Shown here piece by piece: positions 44,386 through 52,845 of a stretch of DNA of 64,000 bases (positions within the stretch are counted from its first letter, which is position 1; each line of letters begins with the position of its first letter). The stretch spans positions 1 through 64,000 of the forward strand of contig NZ_SDIF01000003.1 in the NCBI RefSeq assembly GCF_004122735.1. The letters are read 5' to 3'. Under the pieces are notes generated by a model. The model was not told the DNA's origin. It worked only from the letters and a program-made list of their open reading frames with translations, and made no database searches. Origin of the DNA: Streptomyces sioyaensis (GTDB lineage: Bacteria; Actinomycetota; Actinomycetes; Streptomycetales; Streptomycetaceae). The position numbers and the translations under genes were made by a program.

Positions 44386-45183
44386 ATGCTGCGATCTTCC
44401 GGGATGCGCATCCCTTATCCGCCCGCACTGCGCAAACTGGTCTATCGGTTGTATGCGCGCAGGGTGGAGGGTCGCCTGGATCACACCCAGGTGCCCAAGC
44501 ACATCGGCGTCATTCTGGACGGCAACCGGCGCTGGGCGCGGGCCGACGGCCGGACCACCGAGCAGGGCCACCAGGCGGGCGCGGACAAGATCAGTGAGCT
44601 GCTCGGCTGGTGCGAGGAGACCGATGTCGAGGTCGTCACGCTCTGGCTGCTGTCGACGGACAATCTCGACCGGCCCGAGGCCGAGCTGAAGCCGCTGCTG
44701 GGCATCATCGAGAACACCGTCCGCGGGCTGGCCGCCGACGGCCGCTGGCGGGTGCACCACGTCGGCAACCGCGATCTGCTGCCCACCGCCACCCAGCGGG
44801 TGCTCAAGGAGTCCGAGCAGGCCACCGCCGACAACAAGGGCGTGCTGGTGAACGTCGCGGTCGGCTACGGCGGCCGGCAGGAGATCGCCGACGCGGTGCG
44901 CTCACTGCTGCTGGAACACGCCGCGCGCGGTACCTCCTTCGAGCAGCTCGCCGAGATCGTCGACATCGACCTGATCTCCGAGCACCTCTACACCCGCGGC
45001 CAGCCCGACCCGGACCTGGTCATCCGCACCAGCGGTGAGCAGCGGCTGTCGGGCTTCATGCTGTGGCAGAGCGCCCATTCGGAGTACTACTTCTGCGAAG
45101 TCTTCTGGCCGGCGTTCCGGAAGGTCGACTTCCTGCGCGCGCTGCGCGACTACGCGGCCCGGCACCGGCGCTACGGCTTCTAG
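44386..45183 (+). CDS. cis-prenyltransferase (isoprenyl transferase, UppS family)
   Basis: A 265-residue undecaprenyl/short-chain Z-prenyl diphosphate synthase. HIGVILDGNRRWAR contains the catalytic Asp45 and the pyrophosphate-binding Arg; LSTDNLDRPEAEL, RTSGEQRLSGFMLWQ and EYYFCEVFWPAFR are conserved. The enzyme condenses isopentenyl diphosphate with an allylic diphosphate for cell-wall carrier lipids. Placed next to phoH as in mycobacteria, where the neighbouring enzyme is a Z-farnesyl diphosphate synthase, so short-chain specificity is possible. The start is uncertain; ATG 44404 is an alternative. Confidence 0.92.
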   Translation: MLRSSGMRIPYPPALRKLVYRLYARRVEGRLDHTQVPKHIGVILDGNRRWARADGRTTEQGHQAGADKISELLGWCEETDVEVVTLWLLSTDNLDRPEAELKPLLGIIENTVRGLAADGRWRVHHVGNRDLLPTATQRVLKESEQATADNKGVLVNVAVGYGGRQEIADAVRSLLLEHAARGTSFEQLAEIVDIDLISEHLYTRGQPDPDLVIRTSGEQRLSGFMLWQSAHSEYYFCEVFWPAFRKVDFLRALRDYAARHRRYGF

Positions 45184-45219
45184 GGCCGGTCCGATGGGGC
45201 AGGGCCGGGAGGCCCTGGG
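45183..45219. repeat. dispersed intergenic hairpin element, copy B
   Basis: GGGCCGGTCCGATGGGGCAG and the following GGCCGGGAGGCCCTGGGT match the copy at 41733-41770. Both copies directly follow a stop codon on the plus strand. Confidence 0.6.
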
Positions 45220-45787
45220 TGCGCCGTTCCGGTACCTGGCTGACGGGAGCGCGGACTGGGCCGTTCGAGTCCTCTCTCACTTTCGTCCCGTATGACCCTT
45301 ACGTCCCGCTATATCCGTAGGACGTCCCCCGCCCCGCCGGTCCCACGAACCCCCGGCGGGGCCCCTTCTGACATGGCATTCCCCTGACGTGGCCGCATTC
45401 GTGCGCCGGCCACCCCGGTGGGCAGGTGTCACCAAAGGTTCACCGGCCGTGCGTCATATGCCGTGGCATGGCTGCGGGCGTTCGAGGGAATATCCCTTCC
45501 AGGTCGGCGTCCGGAACAAGCCATCGGGCGCCGCATCTCAGTGGACGGCATGGAGTCGTCCGCCCGGGAGGCCCTTTGCACATCACGGAGGTCCGTGCGC
45601 ACCGCACGGTCGACGCGGAGGGCCGGCGCTCGGCCCGCGCAAGGTGGTCCGAGCCCGGTCCGGTCACGAGATGGCCGGGGGTCCTGGGGACGCCGCCCAG
45701 CGGTAGCTGGCGGCGCGGTCGCCCCAGGAGCACACCGCCCCGCGACGCCGTCGCACCCCGACCTCATCCGAGGGGGTTCGTCCCACC
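45184..45787. other. intergenic region upstream of phoH
   Basis: This 604-bp gap holds copy B of the dispersed element, a terminator (45331-45362) and a small palindrome AGGGA-ATA-TCCCT (45485-45497). Several overlapping frames exist but none has a ribosome-binding site or protein-like composition. The phoH promoter and a long leader are expected here. Confidence 0.6.
45331..45362 (+). terminator. terminator after the prenyltransferase gene
   Basis: GCCCCGCCGG (45331-45340) and CCGGCGGGGC (45353-45362) form a perfect 10-bp stem with a 12-nt loop, followed by CCCTTCTG. Confidence 0.7.
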
Positions 45788-47110
45788 GTGGTGAACAGCA
45801 AACAGCGCCGTGACAACGACCGGCGCACCTACGTCCTCGACACCAGTGTCCTGCTGGCGGATCCAGGCGCCATGTCCCGCTTCGACGAGCACGAGGTCGT
45901 GCTGCCGGTCGTCGTTGTCACGGAACTGGAAGCCAAGAGACACCATCCGGAGCTCGGCTACTTCGCGCGGCAGGCGCTGCGTCTGCTGGACGAGTACCGG
46001 GTGCAGTTCGGGAGGCTGGACGCGCCCATCCCCATCGGGGACCTGGGCGGGACGCTCCGGGTCGAGCTGAACCACTCCGACCCGGGGATCCTGCCCGCGG
46101 GCTTCCGGCTCGGCGACAACGACTCGCGGATCCTCGCGGTGGCGCGCAATCTCCAGGCCGAGGGGTACGACGTCACGGTCGTCTCCAAGGATCTGCCGCT
46201 GCGCATCAAGGCGTCCTCGGTCGGGCTGCTGGCCGAGGAGTACCGCGCCGAGCTGGCGATCACCGACTCCGGCTGGACGGGGATGGCCGAACTGACCCTC
46301 TCCGCGGAACAGGTCGACGAGCTGTTCGCCGCCGAGACCGCCCAGGTGCCGGAAGTGTCCGAACTGCCGGTGCATACCGGACTTGTGCTGCAGTCCGAGC
46401 GCGGCAAGGCGCTCGGGCGGGTCACCTCCGACGGCGGGATCCGGCTGGTGCGGGGCGACCGGGAGGCCTTCGGCATCCACGGCCGCAGTGCCGAGCAGCG
46501 GATCGCGCTGGACCTGCTGCTCGACCCGGACGTCGGGATCGTCTCGATGGGCGGGCGGGCCGGTACGGGCAAGTCGGCGCTGGCGCTGTGTGCGGGCCTG
46601 GAGGCCGTATTGGAGCGCCGGCAGCACCGCAAGGTGATGGTGTTCCGCCCGCTGTACGCCGTCGGCGGGCAGGAGCTGGGCTATCTGCCGGGCAGCGAAG
46701 CGGAGAAGATGAGCCCCTGGGCCCAGGCCGTCTTCGACACGCTGTCCGCGGTGACCACCAAGGACGTCATCGAAGAGGTGGTGGGGCGCGGCATGTTGGA
46801 GGTGCTGCCGCTGACCCACATCCGGGGGCGGTCGCTGCACGACGCGTTCGTCATCGTGGACGAGGCCCAGTCACTGGAACGGAACGTCCTTTTGACGGTT
46901 CTGTCCCGTATCGGCGCCAACTCCCGGGTGGTGCTGACCCATGACGTCGCCCAGCGCGACAACCTCCGGGTCGGGCGGTACGACGGCGTGGTGGCCGTGG
47001 TGGAGAAGCTGAAGGGGCATCCGCTGTTCGCCCACGTCACGCTGAACCGCTCGGAGCGCTCGCCGATCGCGGCGCTGGTGACCGAAATGCTGGAGGACGG
47101 CAGGATCTGA
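45788..47110 (+). CDS. PIN-PhoH family ATPase/ribonuclease
   Basis: A 440-residue PhoH2-type protein: an N-terminal PIN nuclease domain (about 13-150; [12 protein letters not shown] and the acidic residues in [10 protein letters not shown] and DNDSRILA) joined to a PhoH helicase-like ATPase (about 235-430) with Walker [12 protein letters not shown] (K262) and Walker [12 protein letters not shown]. Homologues unwind and degrade RNA. GTG 45788 is followed by a second GTG; either may be used. A 16-bp perfect hairpin terminates the gene. Confidence 0.93.
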   Translation: MVNSKQRRDNDRRTYVLDTSVLLADPGAMSRFDEHEVVLPVVVVTELEAKRHHPELGYFARQALRLLDEYRVQFGRLDAPIPIGDLGGTLRVELNHSDPGILPAGFRLGDNDSRILAVARNLQAEGYDVTVVSKDLPLRIKASSVGLLAEEYRAELAITDSGWTGMAELTLSAEQVDELFAAETAQVPEVSELPVHTGLVLQSERGKALGRVTSDGGIRLVRGDREAFGIHGRSAEQRIALDLLLDPDVGIVSMGGRAGTGKSALALCAGLEAVLERRQHRKVMVFRPLYAVGGQELGYLPGSEAEKMSPWAQAVFDTLSAVTTKDVIEEVVGRGMLEVLPLTHIRGRSLHDAFVIVDEAQSLERNVLLTVLSRIGANSRVVLTHDVAQRDNLRVGRYDGVVAVVEKLKGHPLFAHVTLNRSERSPIAALVTEMLEDGRI

Positions 47111-47121
47111 CCCGTTGTGGA

Positions 47122-47169
47122 CACGGCGCCGCCCGGCAAAGCGAAGGAGCTTAGCCGGGCGGCGCCGTG
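47122..47169 (+). terminator. terminator of phoH
   Basis: CACGGCGCCGCCCGGC (47122-47137) and GCCGGGCGGCGCCGTG (47154-47169) form a perfect 16-bp stem with a 16-nt loop, 12 bp after the stop codon. Confidence 0.88.
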
Positions 47170-47207
47170 CTGTGCGCGGTTATCCGAAAATACTTGACGG
47201 TAAACGA

Positions 47208-47225
47208 GGTGTGAGCTTTCACACC
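47208..47225. promoter_or_regulatory. palindrome at the SLT-like gene promoter
   Basis: GGTGTGA-GCTT-TCACACC is a perfect 7-4-7 inverted repeat, 8 bp after a TTGACG that could be the -35 box. A protein bound here would overlap the -10 region. Confidence 0.5.
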
Positions 47226-47514
47226 CAGCGGGGAATTGATTCCCGGCGTGCCGTTCGGGCAGAGTCTGGGTCCTGTCAGGCCCCGCATACGGCACCCAAC
47301 ACCCCCAGCGGTGTAGAACGATCGAACTTCATAGCGCGTCGCCGTATGCCGCCCGAGCACCACGCGGACCCCGAGGGGGACGTACCGGGCCAGTGCCTCC
47401 CGTGACCAGCCGGTCCCACCCGCTCAACCGGGTCCGGAACAAGGGGAGACCAGCGCCAGGGGCACGATTGCGTCCGCGAGGTCACCTATGCGGGCGATGC
47501 TGGAAGGAAAACGT

Positions 47515-48219
47515 GTGAGCCGGATCTCGGTCCGGGGATTCGCCGTGGCATCCGCCACCGCGGTCACCACCGTCGGCGCCGTGGTCGGCGTCGCTGCAGG
47601 CAACGAGGCGCCCTCGGTCGGCAACACCGAGGCGACCGCTGCCGACGCGACGATCGCCGACATCCCCGCAGGCGCTCAGGCACAGGTGCAGACGGCTTCC
47701 CTGACGCAGCAGGCGGACGACCAGTCCACCCAGGCGGATGCGGCAGCCCTCAAGTCTGCGCAGGAGTCGGCTCGCAAGGCAGCCGCTGAGACCGCGAAGA
47801 GCAAGAAGGACGCCGCGGACGAGGCGAAGGCCAAGAAGGACGCCGACGCCCGCAAGAAGAAGGAGCTGGCCGCGTCCCGCTCCTCCTCCCGCGGGGACCT
47901 GGGCGACCTGGTCGGCAAGAGCTCGTACACCATTGCCGAGACGCAGGCCATCGCGCGCCAGATGATGGCCGGCGACCAGTTCCAGTGCTTCAGCAACATC
48001 GTGGACCACGAGTCCGGCTGGAACTACAAGGCCACCAACGCCGGCTCGGGCGCCTACGGTCTGGTCCAGGCGCTGCCCGGCTCCAAGATGTCGTCGGCCG
48101 GCTCCGACTGGCAGACGAACCCGGCCACCCAGATCAAGTGGGGCCTGAACTACATGAACGACCGCTACGGCAGCCCCTGTGGCGCCTGGTCGTTCTGGCA
48201 GGCCAACAGCTGGTACTAG
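47515..48219 (+). CDS. secreted transglycosylase-SLT-like cell wall protein
   Basis: A 234-residue exported protein: signal peptide (about 1-30), a Lys/Ala/Asp-rich coiled-coil stretch (about 65-125) and a C-terminal SLT-like domain (about 140-234; FSNIVDHESGWNYKATNAGSGAYGLVQALPGSKM) with Glu of HESGW as the likely catalytic acid. It would cleave peptidoglycan glycan strands. GTG 47515 is chosen for GGAAGGA at 6-nt spacing; ATG 47488 and 47497 are in frame and also possible. Confidence 0.87.
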   Translation: MSRISVRGFAVASATAVTTVGAVVGVAAGNEAPSVGNTEATAADATIADIPAGAQAQVQTASLTQQADDQSTQADAAALKSAQESARKAAAETAKSKKDAADEAKAKKDADARKKKELAASRSSSRGDLGDLVGKSSYTIAETQAIARQMMAGDQFQCFSNIVDHESGWNYKATNAGSGAYGLVQALPGSKMSSAGSDWQTNPATQIKWGLNYMNDRYGSPCGAWSFWQANSWY

Positions 48220-48244
48220 ACCGGCCGGCCTACCTTCGCACCTC

Positions 48245-48279
48245 CGAAACCCCCGAACGCGGCAGCGTCGGGGGTTTCG
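48245..48279 (+). terminator. terminator of the SLT-like gene
   Basis: CGAAACCCCCGA (48245-48256) and TCGGGGGTTTCG (48268-48279) form a perfect 12-bp stem with an 11-nt loop. Confidence 0.85.
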
Positions 48280-48345
48280 TGCGTCCGGCGCGGGTAACGT
48301 CGTGCCCGTCAAGTTGTGGCGTGCGGGAGGGGAAGAGGAAGGCAC

Positions 48346-49884
48346 ATGTCCAGATTGCCTCAGTGGGTCGGTGGCCTCGGCGCCGGTCTGACGCGGCTCT
48401 CGCAGCGGCTGGAGCAGCAGCGCCGGCTCGCCGAAGCCGCGATGGGGGTCCCCCCTGGAGGGAGCTTGTCGGACTCCTCGGGGGAGGCCGACGACCCGGA
48501 AGAGCTGAGGCGTGCCGGGCACGCGGACGCCCCCGCGGCCGACGGTCCGGCAGACGGAGGTCCGGCGCGCGAGGGCGCGCTGGGCACGCTCACCGTTCCC
48601 CGTACCCAGCTGCCGGAAGCGACGGACGGGGTGCCGCACCCCGCGGCCGAGCTCGCGCCGTCCGCCGACCGGCCCGCACCGCCGGATACGGTTCCCCCGC
48701 CGCCCGCCTATGCCCCGGCCGTCGCGGCGCGCCCCGATCCGGTCGACGCGGTGCCGTGGGGCGTACGGGTCGCCGCCGAGGCGGGCTGGCGGCTGCTGGT
48801 GCTGGCCGCCACGCTCTGGGTGCTCGCCCGGGTCATCACCACCATCGAACTGGTCGTGCTGGCCTTCATCGCGGCGACGCTGATCACCGCACTGCTGCAG
48901 CCCACGGTGGGGTGGCTGCGCCGGCGCGGGCTGCCGCGCGGGCCGGCCACCGCGCTGACCTTCATCGGCGGGTTCGTCGTGATGGGCCTGGTCGGATGGT
49001 TCGTGGTCTGGCAGGTCCAGGACAACATCGACTCGGTGTCCAGCCGCATCCAGGAGGGCATCACCGAGCTCAAGGGCTGGCTGCTGAAGAGCCCGTTCCA
49101 TGTGACCGAGTCTCAGATCAACCACATCGCCAAGAACCTCCAGGACGCGATCGGCGCCAACACCGAGGCGATCACCTCGGTCGGCCTGGAGGGCGTCACC
49201 GTCGTCCTGGAGGTCTTCACCGGCATCCTGCTGGCGATGTTCACCACGCTCTTCCTGCTCTACGACGGCCGCCGGATCTGGAACTGGCTGCTCAAGCTGG
49301 TCCCGAGCGCGGCACGGGAGGGCGTGGCGGGCGCCGGGCCGCGGGCCTGGCGGACGCTGACCGCCTACGTGCGCGGCACGGTCGTGGTCGCCCTGATCGA
49401 CGCCATTTTCATCGGCATCGGGCTGTATTTCCTCAATGTGCCGCTGGCCGTTCCGCTCGCCGTCTTCATCTTCCTGTTCGCCTTCATCCCGCTGGTCGGT
49501 GCGGTGGTGTCGGGGGCGCTGGCGTGTGTGATCGCCCTGGTGGCCAACGGGGTGTTCACGGCGCTGATGGTGCTGGCGGTCGTGCTGGCCGTGCAGCAGA
49601 TCGAGGGCCATGTCCTCCAGCCGTTCATCCTGGGCCGGGCGGTGCGGGTCCATCCGCTCGCGGTGATCCTCTCGGTCGCCGCGGGCGGGCTGATCGCGGG
49701 TATCGGCGGTGCGGTCGTCGCCGTCCCGCTGGTGGCGGTCACCAATACGGCGGTCGGCTACCTCCGTTCCTACTCCAGGGAGCAGGCGCTGCGGATGTCG
49801 GTGGCCCCGCGCGGTGCCACCGCGCTCGCCCTCGCACCGACCCCGCCCCCGGCGCCGCAACCGTCCCCGGAGGGGCGGGAGTAG
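48346..49884 (+). CDS. AI-2E family (PerM-type) membrane transporter
   Basis: A 512-residue membrane protein of the AI-2 exporter/PerM family. The variable Pro/Ala-rich cytoplasmic N-terminus (1-145) precedes about eight TMs with the family tracts LVVLAFIAATLITALLQP, the amphipathic region DNIDSVSSRIQEGITELKGWL, and QQIEGHVLQPFILGRAVRVHPLAVILSV. The substrate is not predictable. Residues about 32-47 (MGVPPGGSLSDSSGEA) are encoded by a palindromic DNA repeat of a kind dispersed in Streptomyces genomes. ATG 48346 has GGAAGAGGAAGG upstream. Confidence 0.88.
   Translation: MSRLPQWVGGLGAGLTRLSQRLEQQRRLAEAAMGVPPGGSLSDSSGEADDPEELRRAGHADAPAADGPADGGPAREGALGTLTVPRTQLPEATDGVPHPAAELAPSADRPAPPDTVPPPPAYAPAVAARPDPVDAVPWGVRVAAEAGWRLLVLAATLWVLARVITTIELVVLAFIAATLITALLQPTVGWLRRRGLPRGPATALTFIGGFVVMGLVGWFVVWQVQDNIDSVSSRIQEGITELKGWLLKSPFHVTESQINHIAKNLQDAIGANTEAITSVGLEGVTVVLEVFTGILLAMFTTLFLLYDGRRIWNWLLKLVPSAAREGVAGAGPRAWRTLTAYVRGTVVVALIDAIFIGIGLYFLNVPLAVPLAVFIFLFAFIPLVGAVVSGALACVIALVANGVFTALMVLAVVLAVQQIEGHVLQPFILGRAVRVHPLAVILSVAAGGLIAGIGGAVVAVPLVAVTNTAVGYLRSYSREQALRMSVAPRGATALALAPTPPPAPQPSPEGRE
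48442..48486. repeat. palindromic dispersed repeat inside a coding region
   Basis: GGGGGTCCCCCC at one end and CTCCTCGGGGGAG at the other flank a GC-rich middle. It resembles the GGGGGTCCCC...GGGGGAG repeats I recall from many Streptomyces genomes, usually intergenic. Here it sits in frame in the variable N-terminus of the AI-2E family protein. Confidence 0.6.
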
Positions 49885-49895
49885 CCCGCCGCGCG

Positions 49896-49944
49896 CGCAG
49901 CACAGAACCCCGCAGACCTGACGTCTGCGGGGTTCTGTGCTGCG
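49896..49944. terminator. bidirectional terminator
   Basis: Positions 49896-49917 and 49923-49944 form a perfect 22-bp stem (CGCAGCACAGAACC... at the left end) with a 5-nt loop. It separates the convergent AI-2E family and ahpD genes and should stop both transcripts. Confidence 0.92.
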
Positions 49945-49963
49945 TGTGTCGCGCGCGGCGGAG

Positions 49964-50497
49964 TTACTCGGCGAGCGCGGCCTCGGCGTCCAGGGTGGCG
50001 CCGACGGCCTGCAGGACGGACGCGATCTTCACGGCCTCCTGGATCGTCTCGCGGTCCACACCGGCCTTGCGCAGCACCTGCTCGTGCGAGTCCAGGCACA
50101 TGCCGCAGCCGTTGATGGCCGAGACGGCCAGCGACCACAGCTCGAAGTCGACCTTGTCCACGCCCGGGTTGCCGATGACGTTCATCCGCAGCCCGGCCCG
50201 CAGGGTGCCGTACTCCGGGTCCGACAGCAGGTGCCGGGTCCGGTAGAAGACGTTGTTCATCGCCATGATGGCGGCCGCCGACTTGGCGGCGGTGTACGCC
50301 TCGGCGGAGAGGTTGGCCTTGGCCTCCGGCTCCAGCTCGCGCAGCACCTTCGGCGAGCGCGAGGCGATCGCGCAGGCCAGGACGGTGCCCCACAGCTGCT
50401 GCTGCGGCAGGTCGCTGTTGCCGATGACCGAACCGAGGTTCAGCTTGAGGTCCTTGGCGTAGTCCGGTACGGCGGACTTCAGCTCGTCGAGAGCCAT
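49964..50497 (-). CDS. ahpD: alkylhydroperoxidase AhpD
   Basis: A 177-residue AhpD: CGMC (C131, C134) with H138 in [12 protein letters not shown] forms the thiol active site that reduces AhpC, directly or as its own peroxidase. The length and all-helical sequence match the mycobacterial protein. ATG 50497 follows AhpC by 32 bp on the same strand, so the two form an operon. Confidence 0.96.
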   Translation of the reverse strand: MALDELKSAVPDYAKDLKLNLGSVIGNSDLPQQQLWGTVLACAIASRSPKVLRELEPEAKANLSAEAYTAAKSAAAIMAMNNVFYRTRHLLSDPEYGTLRAGLRMNVIGNPGVDKVDFELWSLAVSAINGCGMCLDSHEQVLRKAGVDRETIQEAVKIASVLQAVGATLDAEAALAE

Positions 50498-50529
50498 GTC
50501 AGATCAGCCTCCAGTTCGCTGGTGGAGAG

Positions 50530-51084
50530 TCACTCGCCCGAGAGCAGCGCGACCGGGTCGAGGGTGTCCTCGCCCTTGGACCAGTTGCAGGGGCACAGCT
50601 CGTCGGTCTGCAGGGCGTCGAGGACCCGCAGGACCTCCTTGGGGTTACGGCCCACGGAGCCGGCGGTCACCATGGTGAACTGGATCTCGTTGTTCTGGTC
50701 GACGATGAAGACGGCGCGCTGCGCGAAGCCGTCCTCGCCCTCGATGCCCAGGTCGCGCATGAGCTCGTGCTTGGAGTCGGCGAGCATCGGGAAGGGCAGG
50801 TCGGTCAGGTCCGGGTGGTCCTTGCGCCAGGCGTGGTGCACGAACTCGGAGTCGCCGGAGAAGCCGAGGACCTGGGCGTCACGGTCGGCGAACTCGTCGT
50901 TCAGCTTGCCGAACGCGGCGATCTCGGTGGGGCACACGAAGGTGAAGTCCTTGGGCCACGCAAAGACGATCTTCCACTTGCCCTCGTAGGTCTTGTGGTT
51001 GATCTGCTCGAACTCCTGGCCCTTCTCCAGCGAGACGCAGGCGGTCAGGTCGAACTCGGGGAACTTGTCACCGACAGTGAGCAC
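50530..51084 (-). CDS. ahpC: alkyl hydroperoxide reductase AhpC (peroxiredoxin)
   Basis: A 184-residue 2-Cys peroxiredoxin. The peroxidatic C51 is in FTFVCPTE and the C-terminal CPC (C164, C166) provides resolving cysteine(s). It reduces H2O2 and organic peroxides. First gene of ahpC-ahpD, divergent from oxyR with 132 bp between the starts, the standard streptomycete arrangement in which OxyR activates ahpC. Confidence 0.97.
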   Translation of the reverse strand: MLTVGDKFPEFDLTACVSLEKGQEFEQINHKTYEGKWKIVFAWPKDFTFVCPTEIAAFGKLNDEFADRDAQVLGFSGDSEFVHHAWRKDHPDLTDLPFPMLADSKHELMRDLGIEGEDGFAQRAVFIVDQNNEIQFTMVTAGSVGRNPKEVLRVLDALQTDELCPCNWSKGEDTLDPVALLSGE

Positions 51085-51164
51085 GTACTCTCCTTGTTGC
51101 GCAGAAAGTCCCTTTTGGGGGCTTTCCTTGAGGCTTGGACGGGTCTCACAGTGCCACAGGAGGC

Positions 51165-51203
51165 ATTGATCAGTGAAATAGCTAGACTGGTTGATGTTGA
51201 TCG
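51165..51203. promoter_or_regulatory. probable OxyR site between ahpC and oxyR
   Basis: The region has an imperfect dyad: TTGATCAGTGAAATAG and CTAGACTGGTTGATGTTGATC, A+T-richer than its surroundings, directly upstream of the oxyR GGAGG. The location fits an OxyR target controlling both divergent genes. Exact contact sites are not determined. Confidence 0.5.
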
Positions 51204-51216
51204 GAGGTGGTTATCA

Positions 51217-52176
51217 GTGGCGTCACCGGCGAGTCAGGGCGGCCGGCCCCGCCAGCCCAGCCTGGCCCAGCTGCGGGCGTTCGCGGCGGTGGCCGAGCAT
51301 CTGCATTTCCGCGAGGCGGCGGCCGAGATCGGGATGAGCCAGCCCGCGCTGTCCGGGGCGGTCTCCGCGCTGGAGGAGACCCTCGGCGTGCAGCTGCTGG
51401 AGCGTACGACGCGCAAGGTGCTGTTGTCGCCCGCGGGGGAGCGGGTGGCCGCGCGGGCCCGTACGGTCCTGGAGGCCGTCGGGGATCTGCTGGAGGAGGC
51501 GGAGGCGGCCCGCGCGCCGTTCACGGGGGTGCTGCGGCTCGGCGTCATCCCGACCGTCGCCCCGTATCTGCTGCCGGCCGTGCTGCGGCTGGTCCATGAC
51601 ACCTATCCCGCGCTGGACCTCCAGGTGCACGAGGAGCAGACCGCCTCCCTCCTGGAGGGCCTGGCCCAGGGCCGGCTCGACCTGCTGCTGCTCGCCGTGC
51701 CCCTCGGGGTGCCCCAGGTCACCGAACTCCCCCTGTTCGACGAGGACTTCGTCCTGGTGGCCCCCAAGGAGCACTGGCTCGGCGGCCGCGGCGACATCCC
51801 GCGCCAGGCCCTCCAGGAGCTGGATCTGCTGCTGCTCGACGAGGGCCACTGTCTGCGCGATCAGGCCCTGGACATCTGCCGGGAGGCCGGACGGGACGAG
51901 AACACCCCCGTGACGACCAGTGCGGCGGGCCTGTCCACCCTGGTGCAGCTGGTGGCCGGCGGCCTCGGGGTGACCCTGCTGCCGCGCACCGCGCTCCGGG
52001 TCGAGACCGGCCGCAACGACCAGCTCACCACCGGGTACTTCGCGGACCCGGCGCCGTCGCGGACCATCGCGCTGGCCATGCGGACCGGCGCGGCACGCCA
52101 GGAGGAGTTCGAGGAGTTCGCCGGCGCGCTGCGGGGCGCGCTGCGCGGCCTGCCGGTGCGGATAGCCGGGGACTGA
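51217..52176 (+). CDS. oxyR: LysR-type peroxide sensor OxyR
   Basis: A 319-residue LysR regulator. HTH at about 16-75 (LAQLRAFAAVAEHLHFREAAAEIGMSQPALSGAVSALEETLG). The regulatory domain carries Cys212 and Cys221 (GHCLRDQALDICR), the same nine-residue spacing as the redox pair of E. coli OxyR. It should sense H2O2 and activate ahpCD. GTG 51217 has GGAGG about 10 nt upstream. Confidence 0.95.
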   Translation: MASPASQGGRPRQPSLAQLRAFAAVAEHLHFREAAAEIGMSQPALSGAVSALEETLGVQLLERTTRKVLLSPAGERVAARARTVLEAVGDLLEEAEAARAPFTGVLRLGVIPTVAPYLLPAVLRLVHDTYPALDLQVHEEQTASLLEGLAQGRLDLLLLAVPLGVPQVTELPLFDEDFVLVAPKEHWLGGRGDIPRQALQELDLLLLDEGHCLRDQALDICREAGRDENTPVTTSAAGLSTLVQLVAGGLGVTLLPRTALRVETGRNDQLTTGYFADPAPSRTIALAMRTGAARQEEFEEFAGALRGALRGLPVRIAGD

Positions 52177-52188
52177 GCGCCCCGCTCC

Positions 52189-52788
52189 TCACGCCGCCGC
52201 GGGACGGGTGTACGTCAGGAAGGCCGCGCCGCTCTGCAGGAGGGTGTGCTCGGTCAGCTCCCAGGTACGCGGGTCGAAGGTGGTGCCGGGGGAGAAGAGC
52301 GGGATGCCGTGGCCCAGGGTGAGCGGGCTCAGCTTGAGGAGCAGCTGGTCGATCTCCGGGTAGAGCGCACCGGCGAGTTCGCTGCCGCCCAGCAGCCAGA
52401 TGTCCTTGCCGGGCGTGGCCTTGAGTTCCCGGACCGTCGCCACCGGGTCGGTGGCCACCAGCTCCACCGCCGGGTCGGGGCTCTGCGTCATGGTCCGGGA
52501 GAAGACGAGGTGCCGCAGATGAGGGTAGGCGTCGGTGAGGCCGGCCTTGAGGCCGATCTCATAGGTGCGCCGGCCCTCCAGGACGGTGTCGAAGCGGATG
52601 TTGTCCGCGGCGATGCCGAGCGCCGACCGGGCGTGGACGGGCAGGATCTCCGGGAGCTCGGCGGCCAGGTGCCCCAGGTAGTCCTCGGGGACCTGCCAGA
52701 AGCCGTCCGGGCCGGTGGGGTCCGCACCGTCGGGCCCGGCGATGAAGCCGTCGAGTGTGGACGCGATGCAGTAGACGAGCCTGCGCAT
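52189..52788 (-). CDS. dihydrofolate reductase-fold (RibD C-terminal) protein
   Basis: A 199-residue protein of the RibD_C/DHFR-like family: RRLVYCIASTLDGFIAGPDG at the N-terminus, GRRTYEIGL, and DIWLLGGSELAGAL (NADPH-binding loop). The family includes many reductases of unknown substrate. It is convergent with oxyR with a 12-bp gap, and separate from the ABC operon upstream. Confidence 0.88.
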   Translation of the reverse strand: MRRLVYCIASTLDGFIAGPDGADPTGPDGFWQVPEDYLGHLAAELPEILPVHARSALGIAADNIRFDTVLEGRRTYEIGLKAGLTDAYPHLRHLVFSRTMTQSPDPAVELVATDPVATVRELKATPGKDIWLLGGSELAGALYPEIDQLLLKLSPLTLGHGIPLFSPGTTFDPRTWELTEHTLLQSGAAFLTYTRPAAA

Positions 52789-52845
52789 GAAGTGTCCCCC
52801 TGGGGCAGTTGGTTGGCACTGCGGTGGCGAAATGATCTCGCAGTT

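Larger units (their letters stand above)
47111..47514. other. leader/promoter region of the SLT-like gene
   Basis: This 404-bp gap holds the phoH terminator, a TTGACG element near 47194 and a palindrome at 47208-47225. The remaining roughly 290 bases look like a long 5-prime leader. Cell-wall lytic genes in Streptomyces often carry c-di-AMP riboswitches here, but I could not identify that motif. Confidence 0.5.

Noticed and set aside
47220..47514. A c-di-AMP (ydaO) riboswitch before the SLT-like gene
   Set aside because: Expected for this gene type, but I could not find the characteristic GGGTGAATC-like and paired conserved loops. A covariance-model search would decide.
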